Source: Synergistaceae bacterium
GTDB lineage: Bacteria > Synergistota > Synergistia > Synergistales > Synergistaceae
Assembly: GCA_030523725.1 (NCBI GenBank)
Contig: JAUNHV010000003.1
Span: forward strand, 1-64,000
Length of the DNA stretch: 64,000 nt
Reading direction: 5' to 3'
The translations under genes were made by a program, and so were the position numbers. The notes beneath the pieces were generated by a model that saw nothing but the letters and a program-made list of their open reading frames with translations, searched no databases and had not been told where the DNA came from. Below, in pieces: positions 33,262-45,133 of this stretch (its first letter is position 1; each line of letters opens with the position of its first letter).

Positions 33262-35415
33262 ATGAAAAAAATCTGTAGTTCTTTTATATTTGTCCTTTAT
33301 GTGTGTGTTTTATTGCTTTATGCTTCCTCTTCTGCTTATGCGATAGAAGAAAGTGTGGAAGCTTTTGAAAATAAAGTGAGAACAACATGGCATAATTCAG
33401 GTGATCGCGTTGCTGCATTACGAGCAGAAAAGGCAAAAATTGTAGGGCAGGAAGATAACTATGCTACCCTTTATGGTGTAAAAAAATCCGATATTTATAC
33501 GCTTTTATCCACAATTGATATTGTTATAAGCAATTATATTCAAATAAAGGAAGAAGTGAAGAATAGTACCATTAACGTTGTCCCTATTTTTGGTATTGAC
33601 AAAGCTAGCAGGAATATGTCGGAGGACGATAAGTTAAAATTATACTTTGGTTTTCTTGAAGCCAATGCTGATTTTTCAGATTTGTTAAAAGATGCAATTG
33701 ATGAAAAAACAAATATACAAAAAATAAATGATACATATGAAAAAGAGCTTTTGGGGCTTGAAAACGCTTATCGCGTTACTGGTGAAGCGGCTAACTACGA
33801 CAGTACTCAATATACCAAAGAGTCATTTGATTTTAATATGGCAAAACTATATCTTGAAGACTTCCTGCTTCTATCGCATTTTGGAGAGTTACATCGAAGC
33901 ACCCTTGACCGAACCATAAAGGGATATGAAAGGACATTAGCAAAAATTAAATCTCTTGCAAAAGGGATACTTAAGGAAATAAATATTGAGACATTAGACA
34001 CGTCAATTTTGGATCAAAGAATTAATAACATCGTGTCGTATTATATTGATGTCTATGATTCCTTGAGAGATGATACCTTTTTAGGGATCACTAAAGAGGA
34101 ATTGGCTCTTTTGCCCAAAGAATTTTCACAGTTACTACAAAACACCGCTCAAACTGAACAAAAATACGTGCTCAGTATATACCAACAGTGGAATGAAATT
34201 TTACCAATTTGGTATACATTAATGGATATTATTTCCGGTGATAAGCCTATTTCTACAACAGAAAACATTCAAGAATATATTGACTACTTCAATCAACATG
34301 CAAACAATATTTTACAAAACAGATTGACGGATTTCTATGCAGTTGTCGCAAAAATAGGTGAAGAACCAGTGGACAAGGCGTTTCTAACCGACCCTCGCTA
34401 TGCTCAACTGACGTTAAAGTTAAAAAGGATCTCTACGGACCTAAATCAACGTTACCTGACCTATGTGAAATTACACAATCGCTTGCAAGATGAATTTTCA
34501 ATGATGGAAATTACAATTCAAGCTTTGCACAATAAAGCGGGTGATAAAGCTGTAAAAAAGTCACTAAGGCAAAAACATTTCAATGATTTATTGCATTGGG
34601 AACTTTTTAATATAGCACATAGACCTATTACTGTGGGGAAGATAGGCAGGACGTTATTAATTATTATATATGCTTATTTAATTGTATTTTTGATAAAGAT
34701 AGTTATAAGAAAACTTCTATCTCGATCACTGCGTAAAGAAAATGATAGTTATCTAGCAGAAAAAAATTTAATTATGGAAAAAACTACTGCAATTATCGTT
34801 TATATTCTTGCTTTCCTCTGTATTTTAACTGAATTAAATATTCCTCTCACGGCATTTGCCTACATGGGAGGAATTGGTGCAGTGGCAATAGGTTTTGGAG
34901 CGCAAACAATATTCGCTAATCTTTTTTCTGGACTTATCCTAATTTATGGCAACAAGGTAAGAGTAAAAGATTGGGTTATTGTAGATGATACTCTCGGACG
35001 AGTGGAAAACATCACAGCACAGAACACCATTATCGCCTATGACTGCTTTAATCAGCATATGGTTGTACCAAATTCTCTAATGCTAAAAGATACCGTAAGA
35101 AACGTTACTCGTGCCGATGGCCTTGTTGGCGACAGTTTTGAGGTGGTTATAGAAGATGTACACGATTTGAATCGAGGAATTGCTGCAATCTACAGAAAAA
35201 AAGATTCCATAAAAGAGCTTTTGCCAAACTACTTTTTTGCTGCATGGAGTGGTGAGATTTCCGGAGTAGCAAAGTTGAGACCGTCTATAATTGTTAGCTA
35301 TACCTATGATGTAAGGCTCATGACAGCAGGCAGGTTTAAGGCAATTATGCGAAATGCTGTCTATGACGCATTGATAGAAGAAGGGATTTATGATCCAAAG
35401 AAAGATGAAGAATAA
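33262..35415 (+). CDS. Large MscS-type mechanosensitive channel
   Basis: This 717-residue protein has a signal peptide (cut near residue 28 after SSAYA), a helical periplasmic domain of about 450 residues, then the MscS core. The pore helix segment is GGIGAVAIGFGAQTIFANLFSG, and the cytoplasmic beta domain follows with VRVKDWVIVDDTLGRVENI. The layout resembles the MscK/MscM class, shorter than those. A TTG at 33229 is in frame, but GGTGGTG fits the ATG at 33262. Its stop overlaps rsmG by one base. It likely relieves osmotic stress. Confidence 0.88.
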   Translation: MKKICSSFIFVLYVCVLLLYASSSAYAIEESVEAFENKVRTTWHNSGDRVAALRAEKAKIVGQEDNYATLYGVKKSDIYTLLSTIDIVISNYIQIKEEVKNSTINVVPIFGIDKASRNMSEDDKLKLYFGFLEANADFSDLLKDAIDEKTNIQKINDTYEKELLGLENAYRVTGEAANYDSTQYTKESFDFNMAKLYLEDFLLLSHFGELHRSTLDRTIKGYERTLAKIKSLAKGILKEINIETLDTSILDQRINNIVSYYIDVYDSLRDDTFLGITKEELALLPKEFSQLLQNTAQTEQKYVLSIYQQWNEILPIWYTLMDIISGDKPISTTENIQEYIDYFNQHANNILQNRLTDFYAVVAKIGEEPVDKAFLTDPRYAQLTLKLKRISTDLNQRYLTYVKLHNRLQDEFSMMEITIQALHNKAGDKAVKKSLRQKHFNDLLHWELFNIAHRPITVGKIGRTLLIIIYAYLIVFLIKIVIRKLLSRSLRKENDSYLAEKNLIMEKTTAIIVYILAFLCILTELNIPLTAFAYMGGIGAVAIGFGAQTIFANLFSGLILIYGNKVRVKDWVIVDDTLGRVENITAQNTIIAYDCFNQHMVVPNSLMLKDTVRNVTRADGLVGDSFEVVIEDVHDLNRGIAAIYRKKDSIKELLPNYFFAAWSGEISGVAKLRPSIIVSYTYDVRLMTAGRFKAIMRNAVYDALIEEGIYDPKKDEE

Positions 35416-36125
35416 TGAGATCTATTGCCAAAGAAGAAATCTCTAAAATAATTGAAGATAATAAAGAACTCCTCATCCGTTATACCAATCTTTTGATAGA
35501 GGCAAATGAAGTAGCACGCCTTACAGGTGCTAGAGATTTTGACACCCTTTGGCAAGATCACATCGTGGATTCTTGTCATGTTGTACCTCTTATTCCTCCA
35601 AAGTGTCGTCTTATTGATGTTGGCACTGGAGGGGGATTACCTGGGGTTGTAATTGCAATTACGAGACCTGATGTGTCCGTAACACTTTTAGATAGTATAG
35701 CGAAAAAAGTCTCTGCGTTAGAAAAAATATGCTACCTTTTGGGGTTAAAAAATGTTACATGCGTTTGTCAAAGGTCCGAGGACTACGCAAAGCTGAAAAA
35801 AGAAAGATTTTCCGTTGCAACAGCGCGCGCAGTTACCGCAGCAGGGACATTGGCAGAATATCTTGCCCCATTTGTTCGCCGTGAAGGGCAACTTATTGCT
35901 TTTAAAGGGCCACGTATTTCAGGAGAGATTGAAGAAGTTGGGAATAAGTGGGCTCTGCTTGGACTAGCATCTCCAAAGCTTCTGCCCTATGCATATGATG
36001 AAAAGAAAAGATTCTTTTGTATTTGGCACAAGGCGTTTAACATTTCAAATGCTTATCCAAGACGCATTGGTATGGCGGAAAAATTTCCGTGGTATAGATG
36101 CTTGAAAGGAGATCAATGCAAGTGA
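35415..36125 (+). CDS. rsmG: 16S rRNA (guanine527-N7)-methyltransferase
   Basis: This 236-residue SAM-dependent methyltransferase modifies G527 of 16S rRNA. The SAM-binding loop is IDVGTGGGLPGVVIA, followed by LLDSIAKK, and ARAVTAAGTLAEYLAPF is the family's later motif. The gene overlaps mscS by one base (TAATG) and the next gene by ten bases, which suggests translational coupling. In many bacteria rsmG lies next to mnmG near the origin; that neighbour is not here. Confidence 0.94.
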   Translation: MRSIAKEEISKIIEDNKELLIRYTNLLIEANEVARLTGARDFDTLWQDHIVDSCHVVPLIPPKCRLIDVGTGGGLPGVVIAITRPDVSVTLLDSIAKKVSALEKICYLLGLKNVTCVCQRSEDYAKLKKERFSVATARAVTAAGTLAEYLAPFVRREGQLIAFKGPRISGEIEEVGNKWALLGLASPKLLPYAYDEKKRFFCIWHKAFNISNAYPRRIGMAEKFPWYRCLKGDQCK

Positions 36126-37144
36126 AGACAAAATTTACAAAATATAGCAAAAAAATACACAATCAAACAAACAACTTGGGCAAAAAACCTAGCACCGAAG
36201 AAATTATAGAACCAATTGGCAAGTTAAAAATAACGGGTATCGGCAAAAAGTTTAAAAAACTTTCCCCCAAACCAATTCTAAAGCGTGTACCAAGAAAAGC
36301 AAAGATCAAAAACAGTCCTGCTAAATCTTGGAAAGAAAGACGTGCCTTTGCTAAAAGAACACAAAAGTTAAAAAAGTTCGTTGTAACACCATTAGCACGA
36401 TTTCTTTTACCACTTGTCTTTATTGTTGGACTTTTAATCATACGCTTTGCTACAATTCCTGAGCGTGCTGCAGACAGTGCAGGTGTTAAGACACTTGAAG
36501 TACCGGGATTTCCAATCAGCGTTGTCTTCGATAAAAAACTGGATTCGCTTGGCACGACATGGATAAAGACCCCTGGTGGAGTATGTCACATTGAAGATAC
36601 TGACGAACTAAATTTGACCTCTGAGGAAATGAAGTTCTTGCATGCAGATTTGGATAACAAAAAAGACTTACTTTGGAGACTAAATTTTACAAACAAAGAC
36701 GGTATTGGAGTAACACTGTGGATTGGCATGACCACAGAAAGCTCAAAAATTTACATATGTAAGACCCCAATAGTCCCTTCAAGGTGGCATGCCCTGCCAT
36801 TGAAGCTAGATATTCCAGAAAAAATATCATTGTATTTTTCTCCGACTACTCCAATTTACGAAAATTCTGCAAGACAATATATTGGCAGAGAAGCCTACAC
36901 TTTCCTTTACACAATCACCTTAACACAGGATGGTCCAGCATTTGTCCCAGTTCCTTCTGTCTATAAAGCAATTTTCCCGGTCTTCACAGAAATTTTGATG
37001 CACGAACCAATAGCAGAGAAACGAGCAGTTTATAAAAAAATGCAGGCAGATTTCTCGCGATTATCAAAAGGCTATCCTCTTAGCATTGCTGCCTATAAAA
37101 ATATTCGTATGGAGACAGTTGAAGTAATGTCTTGGAAAAATTAA
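36116..37144 (+). CDS. Hypothetical single-pass membrane protein
   Basis: This 342-residue protein is not recognised. The first 90 residues are Lys/Arg-rich with no predicted membrane segment, one hydrophobic helix is at about 95-112 (RFLLPLVFIVGLLIIRF), and about 230 residues follow outside the cytoplasm. The ATG at 36098 is rejected because AAAGGAGATCA lies just before the ATG at 36116. The gene overlaps rsmG by ten bases. The basic cytoplasmic tail could contact nucleic acid or acidic lipids, but I can support no function. Confidence 0.75.
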   Translation: MQVKTKFTKYSKKIHNQTNNLGKKPSTEEIIEPIGKLKITGIGKKFKKLSPKPILKRVPRKAKIKNSPAKSWKERRAFAKRTQKLKKFVVTPLARFLLPLVFIVGLLIIRFATIPERAADSAGVKTLEVPGFPISVVFDKKLDSLGTTWIKTPGGVCHIEDTDELNLTSEEMKFLHADLDNKKDLLWRLNFTNKDGIGVTLWIGMTTESSKIYICKTPIVPSRWHALPLKLDIPEKISLYFSPTTPIYENSARQYIGREAYTFLYTITLTQDGPAFVPVPSVYKAIFPVFTEILMHEPIAEKRAVYKKMQADFSRLSKGYPLSIAAYKNIRMETVEVMSWKN

Positions 37145-37190
37145 AAATAAGAGAGCAAGAATTGTTTTATTCTTGCTCTCTTATTTTTTC
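37144..37190. terminator. Bidirectional terminator
   Basis: AAATAAGAGAGCAAGAA pairs with TTCTTGCTCTCTTATTT, with A and T tracts on both sides. It lies between convergent genes. Confidence 0.9.
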
Positions 37191-40551
<3,361 letters not shown>

Positions 40552-40563
40552 GGTAAATGCCGA

Positions 40564-40833
40564 TTATGCCTTACTGTGTGTATGTTTCATTAGCTCAAAA
40601 AGCGGTACGTAAATCTCAAGCAGAGCTTCAATATTTTCGTCACAAGATCTGCCACTCGGGTTTTTTGCAGCACATGAACCATCACACGAAAAATTAATAT
40701 TTTTCTTTACTTCCCGCAAGTTGTTAGCTCCGTTTGTAATTAATGCTAACACATTGCGTTTTGTTATCTTGTTTTTCGAACAGACGAAGTCATTTTCCTT
40801 CGCATTCTGCCAAAGAGCAACCAAATCTATCAT
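40564..40833 (-). CDS. Small BFD-like iron-sulfur protein
   Basis: This 89-residue protein resembles bacterioferritin-associated-ferredoxin-like [2Fe-2S] domains. Cysteines are at 18, 50, 54 and 64, with the middle helix ITNGANNLREVKKNINFSC matching the family pattern between ligands, although spacing is looser than in BFD. GAGAGGAACGAAA precedes the ATG at 40833; a start five codons upstream overlaps that site. It is 12 bp before the radical-SAM gene. A role as electron donor is inferred from context only. Confidence 0.55.
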   Translation of the reverse strand: MIDLVALWQNAKENDFVCSKNKITKRNVLALITNGANNLREVKKNINFSCDGSCAAKNPSGRSCDENIEALLEIYVPLFELMKHTHSKA

Positions 40834-40916
40834 TTTCGTTCCTCTCATATCCTAAATTATGAAAAGAATTATACAAACTATATATATTTTTTCAAGCAAA
40901 ACTTGAGAACTTATGC

Positions 40917-40922
40917 TACAAT
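40917..40922 (+). promoter_or_regulatory. Extended -10 promoter before fabD
   Basis: TATGCTACAAT (40912-40922) has TG one base before TACAAT, as in extended -10 promoters. The fabD ATG is about 42 bases downstream. Confidence 0.4.
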
Positions 40923-40963
40923 ATATCCTAATTTTGAAGAAGGGGATTTATCAGAAGCGCAAA

Positions 40964-41908
40964 ATGAAGTATGCAATAATTTTTCCAGGTCAGGGTGCAC
41001 AAGAACCCGGAATGGGGAGAGAAATTTTTGAAAATTATCCTGTCGCTCGTTTAGCTTTTGAAGAAGCCGATGAAGCACTTGGTTTTTCTCTTTCTGATAA
41101 AATTTTCAATGGAACACAGGAAGAACTTGGCCTAACAGAAATAACACAGCCGGCTGTTCTCACTGTAAGCATCGCTGCTTTTCGCGCTTTATCATATGAA
41201 CTTGGTGAAACACCAGTTCCCCTTTGTATGGCAGGACATAGTCTTGGCGAATACACATCCCTTGTAGCAAGTGGGGTTATTTCGCTTGCAGATGGCGTCC
41301 GCCTTGTCAGTCGTCGTGGAAGTTTGATGCAAAATGCCGTGCCTGTCGGTGAAGGCTCAATGGCAGCTGTGCTAGGTCTTCCTCTTGAGGAAGTTTTCAA
41401 AATATGTGAAACAGTTTCAAATGGCGAGGTTGTTGCTCCAGCAAATATAAATTTACCAACACAGATAGTTATATCCGGACACACTAAAGCTGTTAACAGG
41501 GTTATTGACTATATTACACAACATTACACAGCACGCACAAGGTTGCTAAAGGTTAGTTGTCCATGTCATTCCTCGCTCCTTAAAGACACAGCGGACGAAT
41601 TAGAAAAGGAATTTGCAAAGGTAACGGGTTGGTCTAATCCTTCTTGCCCAATAATTTCCAACGTATCCGGAAAAGCTTTATATACTGTTGAAGATATAAA
41701 AAAAGCACTATATAAGCAGATTTTTTCTCCTGTTCAATGGGTGGATAGTGTGCTTGAAATGGAGCGGCTCGGAGTAGAGAACTATATAGAACTAGGGCCG
41801 GGAAAAATATTGTCAAGTATTGTGAAAAAACTTTGCACTGGCAAGACTCCTATATACGGCTCTACAACGGGAAAAATAAAAGAAATTGCAAACCTTATAA
41901 GGAGCTAA
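40964..41908 (+). CDS. fabD: Malonyl-CoA:ACP transacylase
   Basis: This 314-residue enzyme loads malonyl groups on ACP. FPGQGAQEPGMG is the N-terminal motif, GHSLGEYTSL contains the catalytic Ser, and CPCHSSLL contains the conserved His. The family start MKYAIIFPGQG supports the ATG at 40964 over an in-frame start 51 bases upstream, although no good ribosome site precedes it (AGAAGCG). It is followed after three bases by fabG, then mreB. Confidence 0.95.
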   Translation: MKYAIIFPGQGAQEPGMGREIFENYPVARLAFEEADEALGFSLSDKIFNGTQEELGLTEITQPAVLTVSIAAFRALSYELGETPVPLCMAGHSLGEYTSLVASGVISLADGVRLVSRRGSLMQNAVPVGEGSMAAVLGLPLEEVFKICETVSNGEVVAPANINLPTQIVISGHTKAVNRVIDYITQHYTARTRLLKVSCPCHSSLLKDTADELEKEFAKVTGWSNPSCPIISNVSGKALYTVEDIKKALYKQIFSPVQWVDSVLEMERLGVENYIELGPGKILSSIVKKLCTGKTPIYGSTTGKIKEIANLIRS

Positions 41909-41911
41909 TAC

Positions 41912-42661
41912 ATGACAAAGGATGGTAAAAAAATTGCCCTTGTAACCGGTGGAACTAGGGGCATTGGCCGTGGCATTGCAGAAAAACTTGCAGATGAAGG
42001 TTATTTTGTAATTGTAAACTTTGCCAATAGTGAAACGGCGGCAAAAGAACTTATGGCAGAGTTTAAGTCAAAAGGTCAGTCAGGAAGTGCTTATAAATGC
42101 GATGTGTCACAAGAAACAGAGGTTGCCGAAATGTTTTCGCGTATAGAACAGGAATATGGCACAGTTGACGTGTTAGTTGCAAATGCGGGGATAACTCGTG
42201 ACACCCTTGTAATGAGGATGAAAGCCGAGGCGTGGCACGACGTAATAGAAACAAACTTATCTTCATTATTCCATCTTACAAAAGCTGTGCTTCGAAACAT
42301 GATGAAAAATCGTTTTGGTCGCATAATCGCAATTTCTTCCATTGTAGGACTTATGGGAAATGCTGGACAAGCTAACTACGCGGCGTCAAAAGCCGGTATT
42401 ATAGGCTACATTAAATCTATTGCAAAGGAAGTTGCAAGTCGTGGCATAACAGCAAATGTAATAGCCCCGGGCTTTATTGCTACTGATATGACAGCTTTAT
42501 TGCCAGACGAATTGAAGGAAATGAGTATTAAGCATATTCCAAATGGCAGAGCTGGCACACCAGAAGATATTGCAAATGTTGTTTCTTTTTTGGCAAATGT
42601 TGAGTCAAACTATATACAGGGACAGGTTATCGCAGTTGACGGAGGCATGAGTCTTAGTTAA
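41912..42661 (+). CDS. fabG: 3-oxoacyl-ACP reductase
   Basis: This 249-residue short-chain dehydrogenase reduces beta-ketoacyl-ACP with NADPH. VTGGTRGIGRGIA is the cofactor loop, the catalytic Ser is in ISSIVG, and YAASKAG holds the Tyr and Lys. VDGGMSLS at the C terminus is typical. It starts three bases after fabD with AAGGAGC upstream. Other elongation genes (fabZ, fabK or fabI, fabH) are not near. Confidence 0.95.
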   Translation: MTKDGKKIALVTGGTRGIGRGIAEKLADEGYFVIVNFANSETAAKELMAEFKSKGQSGSAYKCDVSQETEVAEMFSRIEQEYGTVDVLVANAGITRDTLVMRMKAEAWHDVIETNLSSLFHLTKAVLRNMMKNRFGRIIAISSIVGLMGNAGQANYAASKAGIIGYIKSIAKEVASRGITANVIAPGFIATDMTALLPDELKEMSIKHIPNGRAGTPEDIANVVSFLANVESNYIQGQVIAVDGGMSLS

Positions 42662-42716
42662 TTTGACCTTATGTTTTTATAGCACTGGGGTATTTTTTAG
42701 CAGGGAGGATGCTAAC

Positions 42717-43760
42717 ATGTTTAATAGAGATATAGGAATAGATCTTGGAACAGCAGTGGTCCTTGTCTATGTGAGGGGCAAGGGAATTGTATTACGTGAA
42801 CCTTCAGTTGTTGCAGTTAACCAAAACAACAAAAAAATTATTGCAGTAGGTGAAGAAGCTAAAGTTACAATAGGAAGAACTCCTGGTAATATTACGGCTG
42901 TTAGACCACTTCGTGATGGAGTCATTGCAAATTACACAATGACAAAAGCAATGCTTTCTTACTTTATGAAGAGAGTCTTAACTGGATTTGAAAAATTTGC
43001 TCGCCACCGTCTTGTGGTTGGTGTACCGTCCGGAGCAACAGATGTAGAGCGCCGTGCTGCACTAGAAGCGGCTATCGCCGCTGGAGCTAAAGAGGCCTAT
43101 TTAATAGAAGAGCCAATGGCAGCTGCAATTGGTGCAGATTTACCAGTTGCAGAACCAACCGGTAGTATGATTGTTGACATAGGAGGTGGCACAACGGACG
43201 TCGCTGTCATTTCTCTTGGTGGAATTGTTAGGGGACAGAGTCTACGTATTGCGGGAGACAAGTTCGATGCAGACATTGCGCGTTATATTAAGAAAAATTT
43301 CCACGCCGAAATTGGAGACCAGACAATAGAAGCAATTAAGAAGGAAATTGCTACTGTAGAGCAGAATGTTAGACCGGATACAGAGAAAAAAGAAGTCCGT
43401 GGTAGGGACACAATATCGGGTCTTCCAACTAGATTAGTTATAACATCAGATAACGTCATGGAAGCAATGGATGATTCGATTAGCCAAGTTATACGAACAA
43501 TAAAACAGGTCTTTCAAGATACTCCTCCAGAACTTGCGTCTGATATTCTTGAAAGAGGAATTCTTCTTGCCGGTGGTGGTGCCTATTTAACAGGGTTGCC
43601 TGAAAGGATAAAAAGAGAAACAGGTGTCTTTGCCTATGTTGCAGATGATGCAATTGATTGTGTAGCTAAAGGAACTGGAAGAGTGCTTGAATCCCTTGAT
43701 TTCTTTTCAAAATGTGGTGCTGTTTATTCCGGAAATTCATCAAACTACATAAGGTATTAA
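42717..43760 (+). CDS. mreB: Rod-shape-determining actin homologue MreB/Mbl
   Basis: This 347-residue ATPase polymerises under the membrane and directs cell-wall growth. RDIGIDLGTA is the phosphate-1 loop, VDIGGGTTDVAV is phosphate 2, and LAGGGAYLTGL is the adenosine site. The start at 42717 has GGGAGGATG at the right distance; a TTG at 42663 adds residues not found in relatives. mreC and mreD do not follow; a YkgJ-type gene overlaps by one base instead, so it may be an Mbl-like second copy. Confidence 0.93.
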   Translation: MFNRDIGIDLGTAVVLVYVRGKGIVLREPSVVAVNQNNKKIIAVGEEAKVTIGRTPGNITAVRPLRDGVIANYTMTKAMLSYFMKRVLTGFEKFARHRLVVGVPSGATDVERRAALEAAIAAGAKEAYLIEEPMAAAIGADLPVAEPTGSMIVDIGGGTTDVAVISLGGIVRGQSLRIAGDKFDADIARYIKKNFHAEIGDQTIEAIKKEIATVEQNVRPDTEKKEVRGRDTISGLPTRLVITSDNVMEAMDDSISQVIRTIKQVFQDTPPELASDILERGILLAGGGAYLTGLPERIKRETGVFAYVADDAIDCVAKGTGRVLESLDFFSKCGAVYSGNSSNYIRY

Positions 43761-44215
43761 TGGATAAAGAGGACAAACAAAACAAGCAAAAAACAAATCT
43801 CTTCTGGTGTGATAATGGTGTTTGTTTTACCTGTAAGATGTGTGGAAGCTGTTGCAGAGGAGAAACTGGTTTTATCTGGATTTCTAACGTAGAAAAACAA
43901 GCAATAGCAGAACACCTTGCCATTACGAAAGAAGAGTTAGAAAAAAAGTATTTATACCCAGTTCATGGAAAATGGAGCATAAGAGAGCTTTCTGCAAAAC
44001 AGAATTTCGACTGTATCTTTTTAAAAGGTGATCGTTGTACCATTTATCCGGTGCGTCCAAGTCAATGTCGAGAGTTCCCATTTTGGGAGTCGATGCTTTG
44101 TGACGAGGAAGAATGGGAATTTTATGCCAGCCGTTGTCCTGGTATGAATAGTGGCAAACACCATACAATAGAAGAGATACAAAAGATAATTAAAGAACAG
44201 AAAAGCAAAAACTAA
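43760..44215 (+). CDS. YkgJ-family cysteine-cluster protein
   Basis: This 151-residue protein has the family cluster CKMCGSCCRGETG at about residues 27-39 and a second set, including CIFLKGDRCTIY and RPSQCREFPFW. Eight conserved cysteines probably bind zinc or an iron-sulfur cluster. Function is not established. Its ATG overlaps the mreB stop (TAATG), which implies coupling. The upstream frame extension is out of the family pattern. Confidence 0.85.
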   Translation: MDKEDKQNKQKTNLFWCDNGVCFTCKMCGSCCRGETGFIWISNVEKQAIAEHLAITKEELEKKYLYPVHGKWSIRELSAKQNFDCIFLKGDRCTIYPVRPSQCREFPFWESMLCDEEEWEFYASRCPGMNSGKHHTIEEIQKIIKEQKSKN

Positions 44216-44245
44216 ATAGAAAAACAAAAATCTAGAGGCAAAAGA

Positions 44246-45076
44246 ATGAAACGTTTGGTAACAATTCAGGATTTTTCTTGTGTTGGGCGTTGCTCCTTGA
44301 CAGTTGCATTGCCGATTATTTCTGCATGTGGGGTGGAATGTGCAGCACTTCCAACGGCGCTATTGTCAAACCACACTGCCTTCCCCGATTTTACATTTTG
44401 TGATTTAACAAATGAATATTCGCCAATAGTTGATATGTGGAGCAAGTTATCGCTTGACTTCGATGCCGTCTACACGGGTTATCTTGGTTCAAAGAACCTT
44501 GTAAAGCAAACTGTGAGTTTTATAGCATCACAAGTAGCTCGTAACACAAAAATCTTTATAGACCCTGCAATGGGTGACTATGGTAAGTTATATACAGGTT
44601 TTGACCAGGAATATGCTGATATGACATGCGAAATGTGTCACGGCTCTTACATGATTTTGCCGAACATCACAGAAGCGTGTTTCATGCTTCATGAAGAATA
44701 CAAGGAAAGTTACGACGAGGCTTACATAACGCATCTTCTTGTCCGCTTATCTGAGCTTGGAGTCAAAAAGTCTGTCTTGACTGGTGTTGGCTTTGCAAAG
44801 GATGAAATAGGTTTTTACATGTATGATGCAGAGGAGAAAAGTTTCTCTCATTACTATGGCTCAAAGCTTCCCTTTGCTTATCATGGCACTGGTGACATAT
44901 TCAGTTCAGTCGCCGTTGGAGCGGTGCTTCGTGGCAAGAGCGATTTCGAGGCTTTAAAAATGGCAACAGACTTTACATATTTATCTATGAAATATACAAG
45001 AGAAGATGAGGCTCGTCGCGATTATGGCGTTAATTTTGAAGAGGCGTTGCCTTATTTGATTGAAAATCTCAAATAA
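44246..45076 (+). CDS. pdxY: Pyridoxal/pyridoxamine kinase
   Basis: This 276-residue enzyme phosphorylates B6 vitamers. The opening TIQDFSCVGRCSLTVALPI is typical of the pdxK/pdxY kinases, FIDPAMGDYGKLY is the ATP-site motif, and HGTGDIFSS carries the catalytic Asp. The length fits PdxY-type kinases. A short gap follows the YkgJ gene, and a terminator closes the unit. It may share a transcript with mreB. Confidence 0.9.
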   Translation: MKRLVTIQDFSCVGRCSLTVALPIISACGVECAALPTALLSNHTAFPDFTFCDLTNEYSPIVDMWSKLSLDFDAVYTGYLGSKNLVKQTVSFIASQVARNTKIFIDPAMGDYGKLYTGFDQEYADMTCEMCHGSYMILPNITEACFMLHEEYKESYDEAYITHLLVRLSELGVKKSVLTGVGFAKDEIGFYMYDAEEKSFSHYYGSKLPFAYHGTGDIFSSVAVGAVLRGKSDFEALKMATDFTYLSMKYTREDEARRDYGVNFEEALPYLIENLK

Positions 45077-45077
45077 C

Positions 45078-45112
45078 AAAAAAGCCACAAGCGATAAGCC
45101 TGTGGCTTTTTT
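45078..45112 (+). terminator. Intrinsic terminator after pdxY
   Basis: AAAAAAGCCACA pairs with TGTGGCTTTTTT around AGCGATAAGCC. Confidence 0.88.
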
Positions 45113-45133
45113 GTATAAATCTGGAGAGTAAAA

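Noticed and set aside
42663-42716. TTG at 42663 as the mreB start
   Set aside because: It adds 18 residues unlike the family, while GGGAGGATG precedes the ATG at 42717.
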